DNA from: Aegilops tauschii subsp. strangulata
Lineage: Eukaryota; Streptophyta; Magnoliopsida; Poales; Poaceae
Assembly (NCBI RefSeq): GCF_002575655.3
Contig: NC_053040.3
Location: forward strand, 358,978,267-359,042,266
DNA length: 64,000 bases
Reading direction: 5' to 3'
Shown: one piece after another, positions 10,385-21,052 of the stretch
How positions within the stretch are numbered: the first letter of the stretch is position 1
Layout: the number at the start of each line of letters is the position of its first letter
The notes under the pieces: generated by a model
Database searches by the model: none
Told to the model about the DNA's origin: nothing
What the model saw: only the letters and a program-made list of their open reading frames with translations
Program-made: the position numbers and the translations under genes

Positions 10385-13119
10385 TGTAGCGATCAGACCT
10401 CAAATGGCCTGTGCTGCTGTGCACCAGTGTCATCCCTGGATCAGTAATGCTGACACGCATAGTACAAATGGAGGATTTATAACAGAGTAGCAATCACACA
10501 CTTATTACATCTAAAATCTCCAAAGAGATAAGTATAAAAAACATGGCTTAAGGCCATCTAATAACGATAACAGCGGAAGACTTGGAAGACAAGTGAGTCC
10601 ATCAACTCTAGCGGCATCACTGAGTATAAGACCACGACCTAAGGCACCTTACTCGTCGTCTGAAAAGTCTGCAACATGAAACGTTGCAGCCCGAAAACGG
10701 GTCAGCACATGGAATATGCTGGCAATGTAACACATAGAGAACAATGAACAATGATAATGCTATACTATATGCATATATGGCTGGTGGAAAGCTCTATGGT
10801 TACAGTTTTTGCGAAAAGCCAATTTTATCCTACTGCAAAGGAATAAATTTTATTTAACTATCGTGTTGGTTGAAACATTGAGAAGGTACCTCCAACTCAA
10901 TCCCAATTAAGTATCATCATTAACCCAACAAAATTAATTATAAGTATCACGGTGATGAGATTCAAATGACAATCCAGGTACTAGATACTCAAGTTGTCCA
11001 TAACCGGGGACACGGCTAATCATGATCAGTTTGTACACTCTGCAGAGGTTTGTGCACTTTTCCCCACAAGACTCGATCGCCTCCGCTTGATTCTCGCATT
11101 GCATGATGTTTGAGAAACGGATGACCGAGACACAGTCTTTCAGAAACAATCACTCTTTACTCTGGATGGACCGGTACACCTACTTTCCCCTACATCTGCT
11201 AGTCCACCTCTTCAAGAGATCCTGTAACCTACTCAGCTATGCTAGAGCCCATAATAGCTTGTGGCTGCACACAGAAGTTTCTAGCATGAATAATCTTATG
11301 ATCCCTTTGAGCCTGGGTGGCGGTCCTTATACAAACAGACAACACTGGGTTCTCCAGGTGCCTCAATCCACCCAGATGTGAGTTTTAGTTGCCACCTTAA
11401 GTTGAACCATTATTAAACATCTCACATCTGTCATGAATATCACTCAAACCCAATCCACGTCTACGAGCATAGCTTGGCAATATAATAGCAACGTAGAAGT
11501 AACTCCCAAGGGTTTGATATAGTAAAGCAGGTAATAGGTACTACCTCAACTACTTCCCAATACCCACAGTTTAATTAGATCCTAATCATGCAATGTTTGA
11601 GGGAAAAGATCTAATGCAATAAAACTGGGTATGAACGGGGTATGATCAAAGTGTTACTTGCCTTGCTGATGATCCGCAAAACCTAGCGAGTCGAAGTAAC
11701 AAGCGGCACACTCCGGGTACTCTATCGCAAACAAACAAGCATACAATCAGTACTCATCTAATGCACAGGTAAAACTCGAATGAAAGATCCAACCAGAAAA
11801 TTCAACTCAAGAACTCCGGTTTGCAAAAAGAATCAACTCGAAAGAAGCAACGAAAGTCAAACAGCGAAAGAAAGAAACTTCGTTAGCTAATCTGGATCTA
11901 GGTCAAATTTTACTGTAGCAAAAACTTGTTTGAGTAGGTTAAACGGAAAGAGAATTTCGAGACGAAACTCTAGGCGCTTGAATCGCCTGATTCCGATAAA
12001 CGAGCGAGAAGTTAAACAGATTCGAAGATTCGATCGGAAATCGAATCCGAGAAAATAACGAGAAAATCCGACGAAAAGAAAAACCAACGAACGGTTAAAT
12101 AACGGACGTTCGTTAACAGAGAAAAACCGATGAACGCGTTCGTTAAAACGAACGGTTCGGTGAACGCTCGCGAAATAAGAAAACCGAAAAAAACCGATCT
12201 AGGGTTTTTTTTAAACAAAAGGTTTTTTTTAGAAAACCGGTCACAACGAAGACGGCCGGTGGCAGTACCTCGACGGCGGGCTCGGCGAGGGGCTCCGGCG
12301 GGCGGGGCTCGGGCGCGAGGGGTGCGGGGCTCGGGGAGGGGGCTCCGGCGGCGAGGGGGCGGCGACTCCCGGCGGCGACGGCGAGGCAAAAGGCGGCGGC
12401 GGCGGGCTAGATGCGGGCGGCGGCGGCGGGCTCCTCCGGCGGCGGTGGTGAGGAAAACGGAGGGGGGGTCTATTTATGGAAGGGGGGCTAGGGAGGCTTG
12501 GGGAAGGGGCATCCGAGGCGGCGGCGGCTACCGTGGCGATGGCGGACTCCGGCGGCGGCGAGGCGTGCGGGAAGAGGAGAGGGGCGACGGGGCGGGCCGT
12601 CGGCTGGGCTCGGCCCAGTCGGCGCGGCGCGTTTGTTTTTTTTTAAATAAGTTCCGCGGAAAAAAATTGCGTAGAAAAATAAATAAAAATCAGAAATAAA
12701 TGAAATAAATTTTCCCCGTCTAGTTAGAAAATCTAGAATAGGGTGAACATTTTTAAAATCAAAAATAAATATTTTGAAAACATGCATATTTTTAAATGCA
12801 ATAAAAATTGCAAATAAATTCCAAATAAATTCCAAATAATGATTTTAACATTTTTCCTCCAGTATTTCAATGTTTTGGGGAAGTCATATTTTCTCCTCTC
12901 GTTTATTTAAAATGAAATATTTTTCCGGAGAGAAAAATAATTAAAACCAAAAATCCTCGTTTGAAAAATCAAATATGAAAATACGAGAAAATCCCCAACT
13001 CTCTCCGAGGGTCCTTGAGTTGCTTAGGATTTATCGAGGATTTGTTAAAATGCAATAAAACATGATATGCAATGATGATCTATGTATAACATTCCAAATT
13101 GAAAATTTGGGATGTTACA
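10385..13119 (-). repeat. 5' LTR (promoter LTR) of the chromovirus
   Basis: A 2735-bp partner of 3127-5867. Even chance ORFs inside it (10934-11149 minus, 11103-11381 plus) are identical in translation to those of the other LTR, which shows how similar the pair is. Confidence 0.92.
12471..12477 (-). promoter_or_regulatory. Candidate TATA box in the chromovirus 5' LTR
   Basis: The minus strand reads CCATAAATAGA between purine/pyrimidine-rich flanks, with GC-rich sequence downstream. It is conserved in the other LTR at about 5222-5229. It is the only clear TATA-like site in the correct orientation that I found. Confidence 0.5.
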
Positions 13120-15928
13120 AGCATCCCCAAGCTTAATTCCTGCCCGTCCTCGAGTAGGTAAATGATAAAAAACAGAATTTTTGATGTGGAATGCTACCTA
13201 GCATATTTCTCAATGTATTTTTCTTTATTGTGGCATGAATGTTCAGATCCGAAAGATTCAAGATAAAAGTTTAATATTGACATAAAAATAATAATACTTC
13301 AAGCATACTAACAAAGCAATCATGTCTTCTCAAAATAACATGGCCAAAGAAAGTTATCCCTACAAAATCATATAGTCTGGCTATGCTCTATCTTCATCAC
13401 ACAAAGTATTTAATCATGCACAACCCCGATGACAAGCCAATCAATTGTTTCATACTTTTGATGTTCTCAAACTTTTTCAATCTTCACGCAATACATGAGC
13501 ATGAGCCATGGATATAGCACTATATGTGGAATAGAATGGTGGTTGTGGAGAAGACAAAAAGGAGAAGATAGTCTCACGTCAACTAGGTGTATCGATGGGC
13601 TATGGAGATGCCCATCAATAGATATCAATGTGAGTGAGTAGGGATTGTCATGCAACAGATGCACTAGAGCTATAAATGTATGAAAGCTCAACAAAAGAAA
13701 CTAAGTGGGTGTGCATCCAACTCGCTTGCTCACGAAGACCTAGGGCATTTTGAGGAAGCCCATCATTGGAATATACAAGCCAAGTTCTATAATGTAAAAT
13801 TCCCACTAGTATATGAAAGTGACAACATAGGAGACTCTCTATCATGAAGATCATGGTGCCACTTTGAAGCACAAGTGTGGTAAAAGGATAGTAACATTGT
13901 CCCTTCTCTTTTTTTCTCTCATTATTATTTTTTTTGTTTGGGCATTCTTTTTTATGGCCTATTTTCTTTCTTTTTTTATTTTTGTCTAGAGTCTCATCCC
14001 GACTTGCGGGGGAATCATAGTCTCCATCATCCTTTCCTCACATGGGACAATGCTCTAATAATGATGATCATCACACTTTTATTTACTTACAACTCAAAAA
14101 TTACAACTCAATACTTAGAAAAAAATATGACTCTATGTGAATGCCTCCGGCGGGGTACCAGGATATGCAATGAATCAAGAGTGACATGTATGAAAGAATT
14201 ATGAATGGTGGCTTTGCCACGAATACGATGTCAACTACATGATCATGCAAAGCAATATGACAATGATGAAGCGTGTCATATTAAACGGAACGGTGGTAAG
14301 TTGCATGGCAATATATCTCGGAATGGCTATGGAAATGCCATAATAGGTAGGTATGGTGGCTGTTTTGAGGAAGGTATATGGTGGGTGTATGATACCGGTG
14401 AAAGGTGCGCGGTATTAGAGACGCTAGCAATGGTGGAAGGATGAGAGTGCGTATAATCCATGGACTCAACATTAGTCATAAAGAACTCACATAATTATTG
14501 CAAAAATCTATTAGTTATTGAAATGAAGTACTATGTGCATGCTAGGGGGATAGATTGGTAGGAAAAGACCATCGCTCATCCCCGAGCGCCACTCATAAGG
14601 AAGACAATCAATAAATAAATCATGCTCCGATTTCATCACATAACGGTTCACCATACATGCATGCTACGGGAATCACAAACTTTAGAACAAGTATTTCTCA
14701 AATTCAAAACTACTCAACTAGCATGACTCTAATATCACCATCCCCATATCTCAAAACAATCATCAAGTATCAAACTTCTCTTAGTATTCAATGCACTTAT
14801 ATGAAAGTTTTTATTATATCCATCTTGGATGCCTATCACTTTAGGACTAAAATTTTAACCAAAGAAAATTACCATGTTGTTCTAAAGGACTCTCAAAATA
14901 ATATAAGTGAAGCATGAGATATCAATAATTTCTATAAAATATAACCACCGCCGTGCTCTAAAAGATATAAGTGAAGCACTAGAGCCAAATTTTCTAGCTC
15001 AAAAGATATAAGTGAAGCACAAAGAGTATTCTAATAAATTCCGAATCATGTGTGTCTCCCCCAAAAGGTGTGTACAGCAAGGATGATTGTGGTGAACTAA
15101 AAAGCAAAGACTCAAATCATACAAGACTCTCCAAGCAAAACACATATCATGTGGTGAATAAAAATATAGCTCCAAGTAAAGTTACCGATGGACAAAGACG
15201 AAAGAGGGGATGCCTTCTGGGGCATCCCCAAGCTTAGGCTTTTGGTTGTCCTTAGATTTTACCTTGGGGTACCTTGGGAATCCCCAAGCTTAGGCTCTCG
15301 CCACTCCTTGTTCCATAATCCATCAAATCTTTACCCAAAACTTGAAAACTTCACGACACAAAACTCAACAGAAAATCTCATGAGCTCCGTTAGCGAAAGA
15401 AAACAAAACACCACTTCAAGGTACTGTAATGAACTCATTCTTTATTTATATTGGTTTTAAACCTACTGTATTCCAACTTCTCTATGGTTCATAACCTCCG
15501 ATACTAGCCATAGATTCATCAAAATAAGCAAACAACACACGAAAAACAGAATCTGTCAAAAACAGAACAGTCTGTAGTAATCTGGATCTAACGCAAACTT
15601 CTGGAACTCAGAAAAATCTACCAAAATAGGAAGACCTAGATAATTTTTTATTGAACTGCTGCAATTTTAATCAGTATTTTATCACGTTCTGGTGATTTTT
15701 AACAATTGTTTTCATGAGCAGAAAGTTTCTAACTTTTTCAGCAAGATCAAATAACTATCATCCAAGAAGATCCTATAGGTTTTACTTGGCACAAACACTA
15801 ATTAAAACATAAAACCACATCTAACCAGAGGCTAGATCAATTATTTATTAGTAAACAGAATCAAAAAGCAAGAAACAAAAATAAAATTGGGTTGCCTCCC
15901 AACAAGCGCTATCGTTTAACGCCCCTAG
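13120..15928 (-). other. 3' noncoding module of Sabrina-like copy (a)
   Basis: About 2.8 kb between polypurine tract and ORF, with no coding frame worth calling. It aligns by eye with 28684-31504 (b), 38112-40943 (c) and 58048-61696 (d). It contains the polypurine tract (13120-13134), a perfect hairpin GGGGATGCC/GGCATCCCC at 15206-15229 with extra CCCCAAGCTT copies next to it, and the post-ORF block TTGGGTTGCCTCCCAA at about 15887-15902. Confidence 0.7.
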
Positions 15929-17098
15929 CTAGGCATAAAGGCAAGGATAGATCTTGGTATCATCATCTTTGGTATGCAATCCATAAGTGGCTCCCATAAT
16001 AGATTCATAAGGTAATTTTATTTTCTTTCTAGGTAAGTGTTCCATGCCTTTCCTTAATGGAAATTGGAATCTAATATTTCCTTCTTTCATATCAATAATT
16101 GCACCAATCGTTCTAAGGAAAGGTCTACCAAGAATGATAGGACATGAAGGATTGCAATCCATATCAAGAACAATGAAATCTACGGGCACATAATTCCTAT
16201 TTGCAACAATAAGAATATCATTAATCCTTCCCATAGGTTTCTTAATAGTGGAATCCACGAGGTGCAAGTTTAGAGAACAATCGTCAAATTCATGGAAACC
16301 TAACATATCACACAAAGTTTTTGGAATCGTGGAAACACTAGCACCCAAATCACACAAAGCATAGCATTCATGATCTTTAATTTTAATTTTAATAGTAGTT
16401 TCCCACTCATCATAAAGTTTTCTAGGGATAGAAACTTCTAATTCAAGCTTTTCTTCATAGGATTGCATTAAAGCATCAACTATATGTTTGGTAAAAGCCT
16501 TATTTTGACTATAAGCATGCGGAGAATTTAGCACGGACTGCAACAAGGAAATACAATCTATTAAAGAACAACTATCATAATTAAATTCCTTGAAATCCAA
16601 AATAGTGGGTTCATTGCTATGTAAAGTTTTGACCTCTTCAATCCCACTTTGACCAATTTTTGCATCAAGATCTAAAAACTCCGAATCATTGGGACACCTT
16701 TTAACTAAAGTTGACTCATCTCCAGTCCCATCATTATCAAGATTCATATTGCAAAACAAAGATTTAATAGGGGACACATCAATCACTTTTAGATCCTCAT
16801 CCTTATTGCCTTCTAGATCTTTCGGTCTGGCGGCCATCTTATTAACTAAGGTGGCCTGCTTATCCGAAATTTGGGCTATTAATTTTTCAAGATGAGCAAA
16901 CTGAGATTGCAAACCATAAAATTCCTTAGACATATCATCAAGCTCTTTATTCATGTACTCCATAAAGCTTTTTTGTTCTTTGAGCTCGTTTCTAAAGAAA
17001 TTATTATGCTCAAATTGCAAAGTCATAAAACTTCTAATGTTGTTTTCAATTTCTTCCAACCTTCCAAGGTGAGGATCAACGTTTTTAGGCAAGGCCAT
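15929..17098 (-). CDS. Sabrina-like (a) protein: coiled coil plus retropepsin-like protease, no RT
   Basis: A 389-codon frame starting MALPKNVDPHLG, the first ATG after the common leader. Residues about 10-95 form a heptad-rich helix (EEIENNIRSF, KELDDMSKEF, EKLIAQISDK). The protease signature is CDLGASVSTIP, with catalytic Asp at residue 250. It is followed by the C-terminal retropepsin motif PIILGRPFLRTIGAIID. The DLGA form instead of DTGA is usual in Athila-type elements. The protein ends about 60 residues after that motif, before any RT. No gag homology domain is seen here; that part occurs in copy (b). The frame is intact, so this copy could supply protease if transcribed, but its promoter LTR is damaged. 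Confidence 0.8.
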   Translation of the reverse strand: MALPKNVDPHLGRLEEIENNIRSFMTLQFEHNNFFRNELKEQKSFMEYMNKELDDMSKEFYGLQSQFAHLEKLIAQISDKQATLVNKMAARPKDLEGNKDEDLKVIDVSPIKSLFCNMNLDNDGTGDESTLVKRCPNDSEFLDLDAKIGQSGIEEVKTLHSNEPTILDFKEFNYDSCSLIDCISLLQSVLNSPHAYSQNKAFTKHIVDALMQSYEEKLELEVSIPRKLYDEWETTIKIKIKDHECYALCDLGASVSTIPKTLCDMLGFHEFDDCSLNLHLVDSTIKKPMGRINDILIVANRNYVPVDFIVLDMDCNPSCPIILGRPFLRTIGAIIDMKEGNIRFQFPLRKGMEHLPRKKIKLPYESIMGATYGLHTKDDDTKIYPCLYA

Positions 17099-17272
17099 CA
17101 GGGCCAACAGGCACACAAGAAGCAAGCGAAAGAGAGGCAAACGTAAAAGAGGGCGAATAAAACGGCAAGGGTGAAGTGGGGGAGAGGAAAACGAGAGGCA
17201 AATGGCAAATAATGTAATGCGAGGGATAAGAGTTTGTGATGGGTACTTGGTATGTCTTGACTTGTGCGTAGA

Positions 17273-17291
17273 CTCCCCGGCAACCGCACCA
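17273..17291 (-). other. Degraded primer binding site of copy (a)
   Basis: The plus strand reads CTCCCCGGCAACCGCACCA. The intact family version, TGGCGCCGTTGCCGGGGA on the coding strand, matches the tRNA-Asp-type site used by Athila elements. Two changes here weaken pairing. Confidence 0.65.
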
Positions 17292-17302
17292 GAAATCCTT
17301 CT

Positions 17303-18410
17303 TGCTACCTCTTGAGCATGCGTTGGTTTTCCCTTGAATGATAGGGTGATGCAGCAAAGTAGCGTAAGTATTTCCCTCATTTTTTGAGAACCAAGGTATC
17401 AATCCAGTAGGAGGCTACACGCAAGTCCCTCGTACCTACACAAACAAATAAGAACCTTGCAACCAATGCGATAAAGGGGTTGTCAATCCCTTCACGGCCA
17501 CTTGCAAAAGTGAGATCTGATAGAGATGATAAGATAATATTTTTGGTATTTTTATGATAAAGATTGAAAGTAAAGATTGCAAAGTAAAATAGATTGGAAA
17601 CGTATATGATGGAAAATAGACCCGGGGGCCATAGGTTTCACTAGAGGCTTCTCTCAAGATAGCATAAGTATTACGATGGGTGAACGAATTACAGTCGAGC
17701 AATTGATAGAAAAGTGCATAGTTATGAGAATATCTAGGCATGATCATGTATATAGGCATCACGTCCGCGACAAGTAGACCGACTCCTGCCTGCATCTACT
17801 ACTATTACTCCACACATCGACCGCTATCCAGCATGCATCTAGAGTATTAAGTTCATAAGAACAGAGTAACGCATTAAGCAAGATGGCATGATGTAGGGAT
17901 AAACTCAAGCAATATGATATAAACCCCATGTTTTTATCCTCGGTGGCAACAACACAATATATGTCGTTTCCCTTTCTGTCACTGGGATCGAGCACCGCAT
18001 GATTGAACCCAAAGCTAAGCACTTCTCCCATTGCATGAAAGATCAATCTAGTAGGCCAAACCAAACTGATAATTCGAAGAGACTTGCAAAGATAACCAAT
18101 CATACATAAAAGAATGCAGAGGAGATTCAAATATTGTTCATAGATAATCTTGATCATAAACCCACAATTCATCGGATCTCGACAAACACACCGCAAAAAG
18201 AGTTTCATTCCGTTTGGACTCCGTTTGATATTCCTTTTCTGCGAAACACTGAAATAGGCAAAAAAAACAACAATTTGCACTGGGCCTTGGGTTAGTAGGT
18301 TAGTCCCAAAAATAATATAAAAGTGTATAATAAAGCCCATTAAACATCCAAAACAGAATATATAATAGCATGGAACAATAAAAAATTATAGATACGTTGG
18401 AGACGTATCA
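17303..18410 (-). repeat. 5' LTR of copy (a), with an internal deletion
   Basis: Only 1108 bp, against 1575 bp for its partner. The sequence jumps from GCAAAAAG (near 18200) straight to GTTTCATTCCG, so the region matching about 2459-2910 of the other LTR is gone. The missing part includes the TATATATA promoter stretch, so this copy cannot start its normal transcript. Confidence 0.85.
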
Positions 18411-18745
18411 GGAGCAGCCATCAGATGGGTGACTGGATGGGAAGTTGTGTTGATGTTAAATTAACTAATAGGATGGGTCATATCTGTCAAATTAAATGAC
18501 TAATATGACCCATCCCATGAGTTAATTTAACCTCGAGGTCCTTGTTTTTTATTTTTTAACACATGTTAAAGAAGGTCTACCGCATTACTTTTTGACAATG
18601 TGCGATACGTGCCATACAGTTGATCCATCAGACCTGTTTGTGATGGAATAAGCCGTGTGTGTTGTGGGCAAACACTTGCTAGTGTACAATCGTTTGCGAT
18701 TGCTGAATTCATCACCGACGGGTTCCCTAGTGTGGTCCGTGCTCA
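18411..18745 (+). mobile_element. TGTGCGAT-rich arm, copy A (right part)
   Basis: It continues the arm interrupted at 1546. Words shared with copy B include TGTGCGATAC, GTGTGTTGTG, CATCACCGA, GGGTTCC and GTCCGTG. Homology with copy B ends at GTCCGTG (about 18741). It contains the hairpin at 18455-18531. Confidence 0.5.
18455..18531. repeat. 29-bp imperfect inverted repeat (hairpin)
   Basis: Arms 18455-18483 and 18503-18531 pair at about 26 of 29 positions around a 19-nt loop. Outer part GTTAAATTAACT, inner part GGATGGGTCATAT. It is absent from copy B at the matching place, so it may be a small insertion. Confidence 0.65.
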
Positions 18746-18819
18746 TCTCATCATCATCTACTTCTTGTGCTAGCTGAATGTTCCTTATATGCTAAGTTTC
18801 CATTAATTGATGGCGTTTT

Positions 18820-19694
18820 ATGAACACGCCAGCATTTCCCGCCATTTCCTCACATGTTTCCCGCCACCCAGTGATATTGCTCATAAACCTAGGTGACGCG
18901 CGACGCACGGAGGCAACAAGCGCAGCCTGTAGCACATCCACCTTTTCCAAGCATGCCAATTCACCAAAGCAGCGCGTCTGCCATCAACCTCGTCAACGAG
19001 GAAAACCAGAAGGCGCCACAGCCCGTCGAGGCAACGCGATGGACGATGCCGTGATGCGCGTCATTGCCAGGGTTGAGCAGAACCTTGGCGCATGGCGCTT
19101 CAGCGTTGCGGATCAAGATAGGTCAGCGCCGACAGGCTGCAACTCGCCGCACAACATGATCGATGGTGTGCCGCAGAGCAAGCTAGGCGCGTCCGCACCG
19201 ATAGGCTGCGGCTCGCCGCACGGCGAGACCGTTGGCGTACCGCAGAGTGAGAGGTGCGGCGCGCCGCACAACAAGAGCAGATCCATCGGCACTTGCCTGC
19301 TGTCGAGACGGCGTCACGGCTGGGTACACGTCCCGTCAATACCCCCATTCCTCGCCAGGAGTGGGCAGAGGCCATCTGCACCGTACTTGCACCAGAGGCC
19401 GGCCACGCCGTACTTTTACCGGACGCCCGCCGCGCCGTTCGCATGGGTCGTGCCGTTCGCCTTGTCCGCTCCCGGCTCGATGCCAACACGCTGGTCGGTA
19501 GGCTCGACCGCCTCCTTGGCCCAGGTGTCCACCTAGGCGCAGTAGAGGAACATGGCCGTCACATCCTCGAGCTGGTGAACTCCGATGAAATAGCCACCTT
19601 GGAGCTCAAGATCGCGCTCTAGATGTACCGCGAGCGTGTCAACCGCTTGGACGAACGCCTGCATGAGATCAGGCAGAGCCAAGAGCTACCGTAG
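18820..19694 (+). pseudogene. Unrecognised protein gene, frameshifted and with premature stops
   Basis: Two frames combine. The frame from 18820 (or the internal ATG at 19039, MDDAVMRVIARVEQN) reads well to about 19119. The reading then moves to the frame holding RLQLAAQHDRW, EWAEAICTVLAPEAG, GRLDRLLGPGVHLG and RHILELVNSDEIATLE. That frame is broken by TGA at 19248-19250 and TAG at 19620-19622, and continues MYRERVNRLDERLHEIRQ to TAG at 19692-19694. The charged, helical C-terminal text after the TAG fits the same protein, so the stop is probably a CAG-to-TAG change. No family recognised. The 412 bp downstream separate it tail to tail from the ORF at 20107-20676. It lies directly next to transposon arm A and may be cargo. 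Confidence 0.5.
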
Positions 19695-20106
19695 GCAAGG
19701 GCTGCTGGTCATGGTCTCATGGACGCGTTTTATTTTGTTGAGTTGTTTCGACTTGGATAGCTATGTATTCACAGCAATCATAGTATGGCTCTGTTTATTG
19801 CTCTGTTTCAATGTGTGTACTATGTTTTCCGTTCTTATATATTCGGTTTCAATGTGTGTATATACACTTTCCATTCTGTATATGTGGATGATAACAGCTA
19901 GATTCAAATTAGTATACAAAAACAAATAGAAAATGGAATTCATAACATATATATATATATTAATTGTTCATTAGTTCATCACAGAATATATATAATATCA
20001 TCACATATACGTGATGATACTTAACTACTAGGTACAATGCATAAAATTGAAAACGAACAATACTAAAACTAATTATCCCTCCTGGGGCCAGTATTCCGGC
20101 AGCCCC
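19695..20106. other. Convergent intergenic stretch
   Basis: AT-rich sequence between two tail-to-tail reading frames, with a short (TA)n run near 19949-19961. No motif was found beyond what 3' flanks normally hold. Confidence 0.5.
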
Positions 20107-20676
20107 TCACCAGCAGCTCCCTGGTGTGTGGCGTCTTCCCAGTGTGAAGGCAGTACTCCGCCTCCTCCGCCTCGCAGTGCTTGACATACGATCTACCTCT
20201 TGTTGGCGGACGAGTGTGAATGATCTTTCCATTTCATTGGGCGCCCACCAGAGCTCCTCGTCGATGGCACACTGGAGCTTATCGGCCCACCTCCATGCAG
20301 CGATGAGGCGCCCAGTGCCTTTGACCTTCCTCGTGAAGTACCCGTCTTCGTACACCTCCTCCGCATGACGACGCGCCCGCCCCCAAAGCTCCGCCTCCTC
20401 CTTTTTCCAGGCGGCATCATGGGCTTCACAGGCCGCCTGGTACCTGGCTTCCTCCTCTGCCATCTCCTTATTGAACGCCACATGCCTGGCTTTCTCAGCC
20501 GGTGGCAGCGACTTCCACAGACAAAGATTGTACTGGCCCCAAAACCAATACAAAGTTGGGGGGTCCGGCACAACCTCATCCGGCGGCGCGTAGGGGTCCT
20601 CGGCGCTGCTATTCGAGTGAGCGTCCTTGGGGGCCGGCGACTCCTCGTCGGTGTGTGGGCAGACCGGCGGCGCCAT
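20107..20676 (-). CDS. 189-codon ORF, hypothetical protein rich in Trp, Glu and Arg
   Basis: An intact frame from ATG at 20676, chosen because a CT-rich leader, (CTCTCT)n at about 20690-20703, directly precedes it and because the codon pattern changes there. An acidic, proline-rich N-terminus (EDPYAPPDEVVPDPP) is followed by a long charged helical region (KEMAEEEARYQAACEAHDAA, then ELWGRARRHAEEVYEDGYF), a Trp-rich segment (AAWRWADKLQ, EELWWAPNEMERSF) and an Arg-rich tail. There is no signal peptide or membrane span. I do not recognise the family. The setting between transposon arms makes a captured or transposon-borne gene likely, but lack of stops sets it apart from the pseudogenes around it. 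It could be expressed. Confidence 0.5.
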   Translation of the reverse strand: MAPPVCPHTDEESPAPKDAHSNSSAEDPYAPPDEVVPDPPTLYWFWGQYNLCLWKSLPPAEKARHVAFNKEMAEEEARYQAACEAHDAAWKKEEAELWGRARRHAEEVYEDGYFTRKVKGTGRLIAAWRWADKLQCAIDEELWWAPNEMERSFTLVRQQEVDRMSSTARRRRRSTAFTLGRRHTPGSCW

Positions 20677-21052
20677 TGCAGAGATTTGAGAGAGAGAGAG
20701 AGGGCGAGCGAGGGGAGGATGTTGATGAGAATGCAGGCAGGACGACGTGAGAAAGGTATTATGTATTGGCGGACGGAATCTAGATCGACGAGAACAGTAC
20801 ACACGTCGGTCACCGGAATTTACGAGTACTGTAGTTTGAATTACACACGATTCCCGCGGAAAAATCCATGTGTGAACATAATAGCTGACGGTTTCCAATA
20901 CAGAACCGTGTCTGATTAATGACCCCCGCCATTCATCTACCAAACCTCGAGCCGCGAAATAGAGTGCCAATCGTGTGGGGGCCAGTTGTCTTGCCAAATC
21001 TTTACATTTTCTTTTTTGAGCACTAGATATTTACATCGTCTGATGATTTTTT
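20677..21052. other. Upstream flank of the 189-codon ORF
   Basis: It holds a GA/CT microsatellite (20690-20703) and then unremarkable sequence up to the tandem repeat. No convincing TATA box was seen. Confidence 0.4.

Larger units (their letters stand above)
3127..13119 (-). mobile_element. Tekay/Del-type chromovirus (Gypsy LTR retrotransposon), nested in copy (a)
   Basis: The 9,993-bp element is flanked by AGCAT at 3122-3126 and 13120-13124. LTRs start TGTAGCGA and end GGATGTTACA: 3127-5867 (2741 bp) and 10385-13119 (2735 bp). All coding is on the minus strand, so 10385-13119 is the promoter-bearing 5' LTR. The initiator-Met primer site and the polypurine tract are in the expected places. 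Order on the minus strand: LTR, primer site, extra ORF, gag, RT-RNase H-integrase-chromodomain, polypurine tract, LTR. The LTRs look very similar (about six differences in the first 190 bases by eye), so the insertion is young and later than its host. The end of gag, the zinc knuckle and protease are missing. Confidence 0.93.
1547..18410 (-). mobile_element. Sabrina-like (Athila-lineage) LTR retrotransposon, copy (a), with nested chromovirus
   Basis: The target-site duplication GGAGC lies at 1542-1546 and 18411-18415. LTR ends are TGATACGTCTCC...GAGGTAGCA when read on the minus strand. The LTRs are 1547-3121 and 17303-18410. The internal region resumes at 13120 after the nested chromovirus and runs to 17302. 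Next to the 17303 LTR is a degraded tRNA-Asp-type primer site (17273-17291). The polypurine tract, AAGCTTGGGGATGCT on the minus strand, is at 13120-13134. Without the nested element it is about 6.9 kb. It has one protease-type ORF and no reverse transcriptase or integrase, as expected of Sabrina, a known non-autonomous Triticeae family. The family name comes from memory of LTR length and layout; WHAM- or Derami-type relatives are possible. Confidence 0.85.

Noticed and set aside
18727..18732. CTAGTG as the right end of a CACTA element starting at 967
   Set aside because: The flanking three bases (CCA and TGG) do not match, and homology with copy B continues past this point to GTCCGTG.
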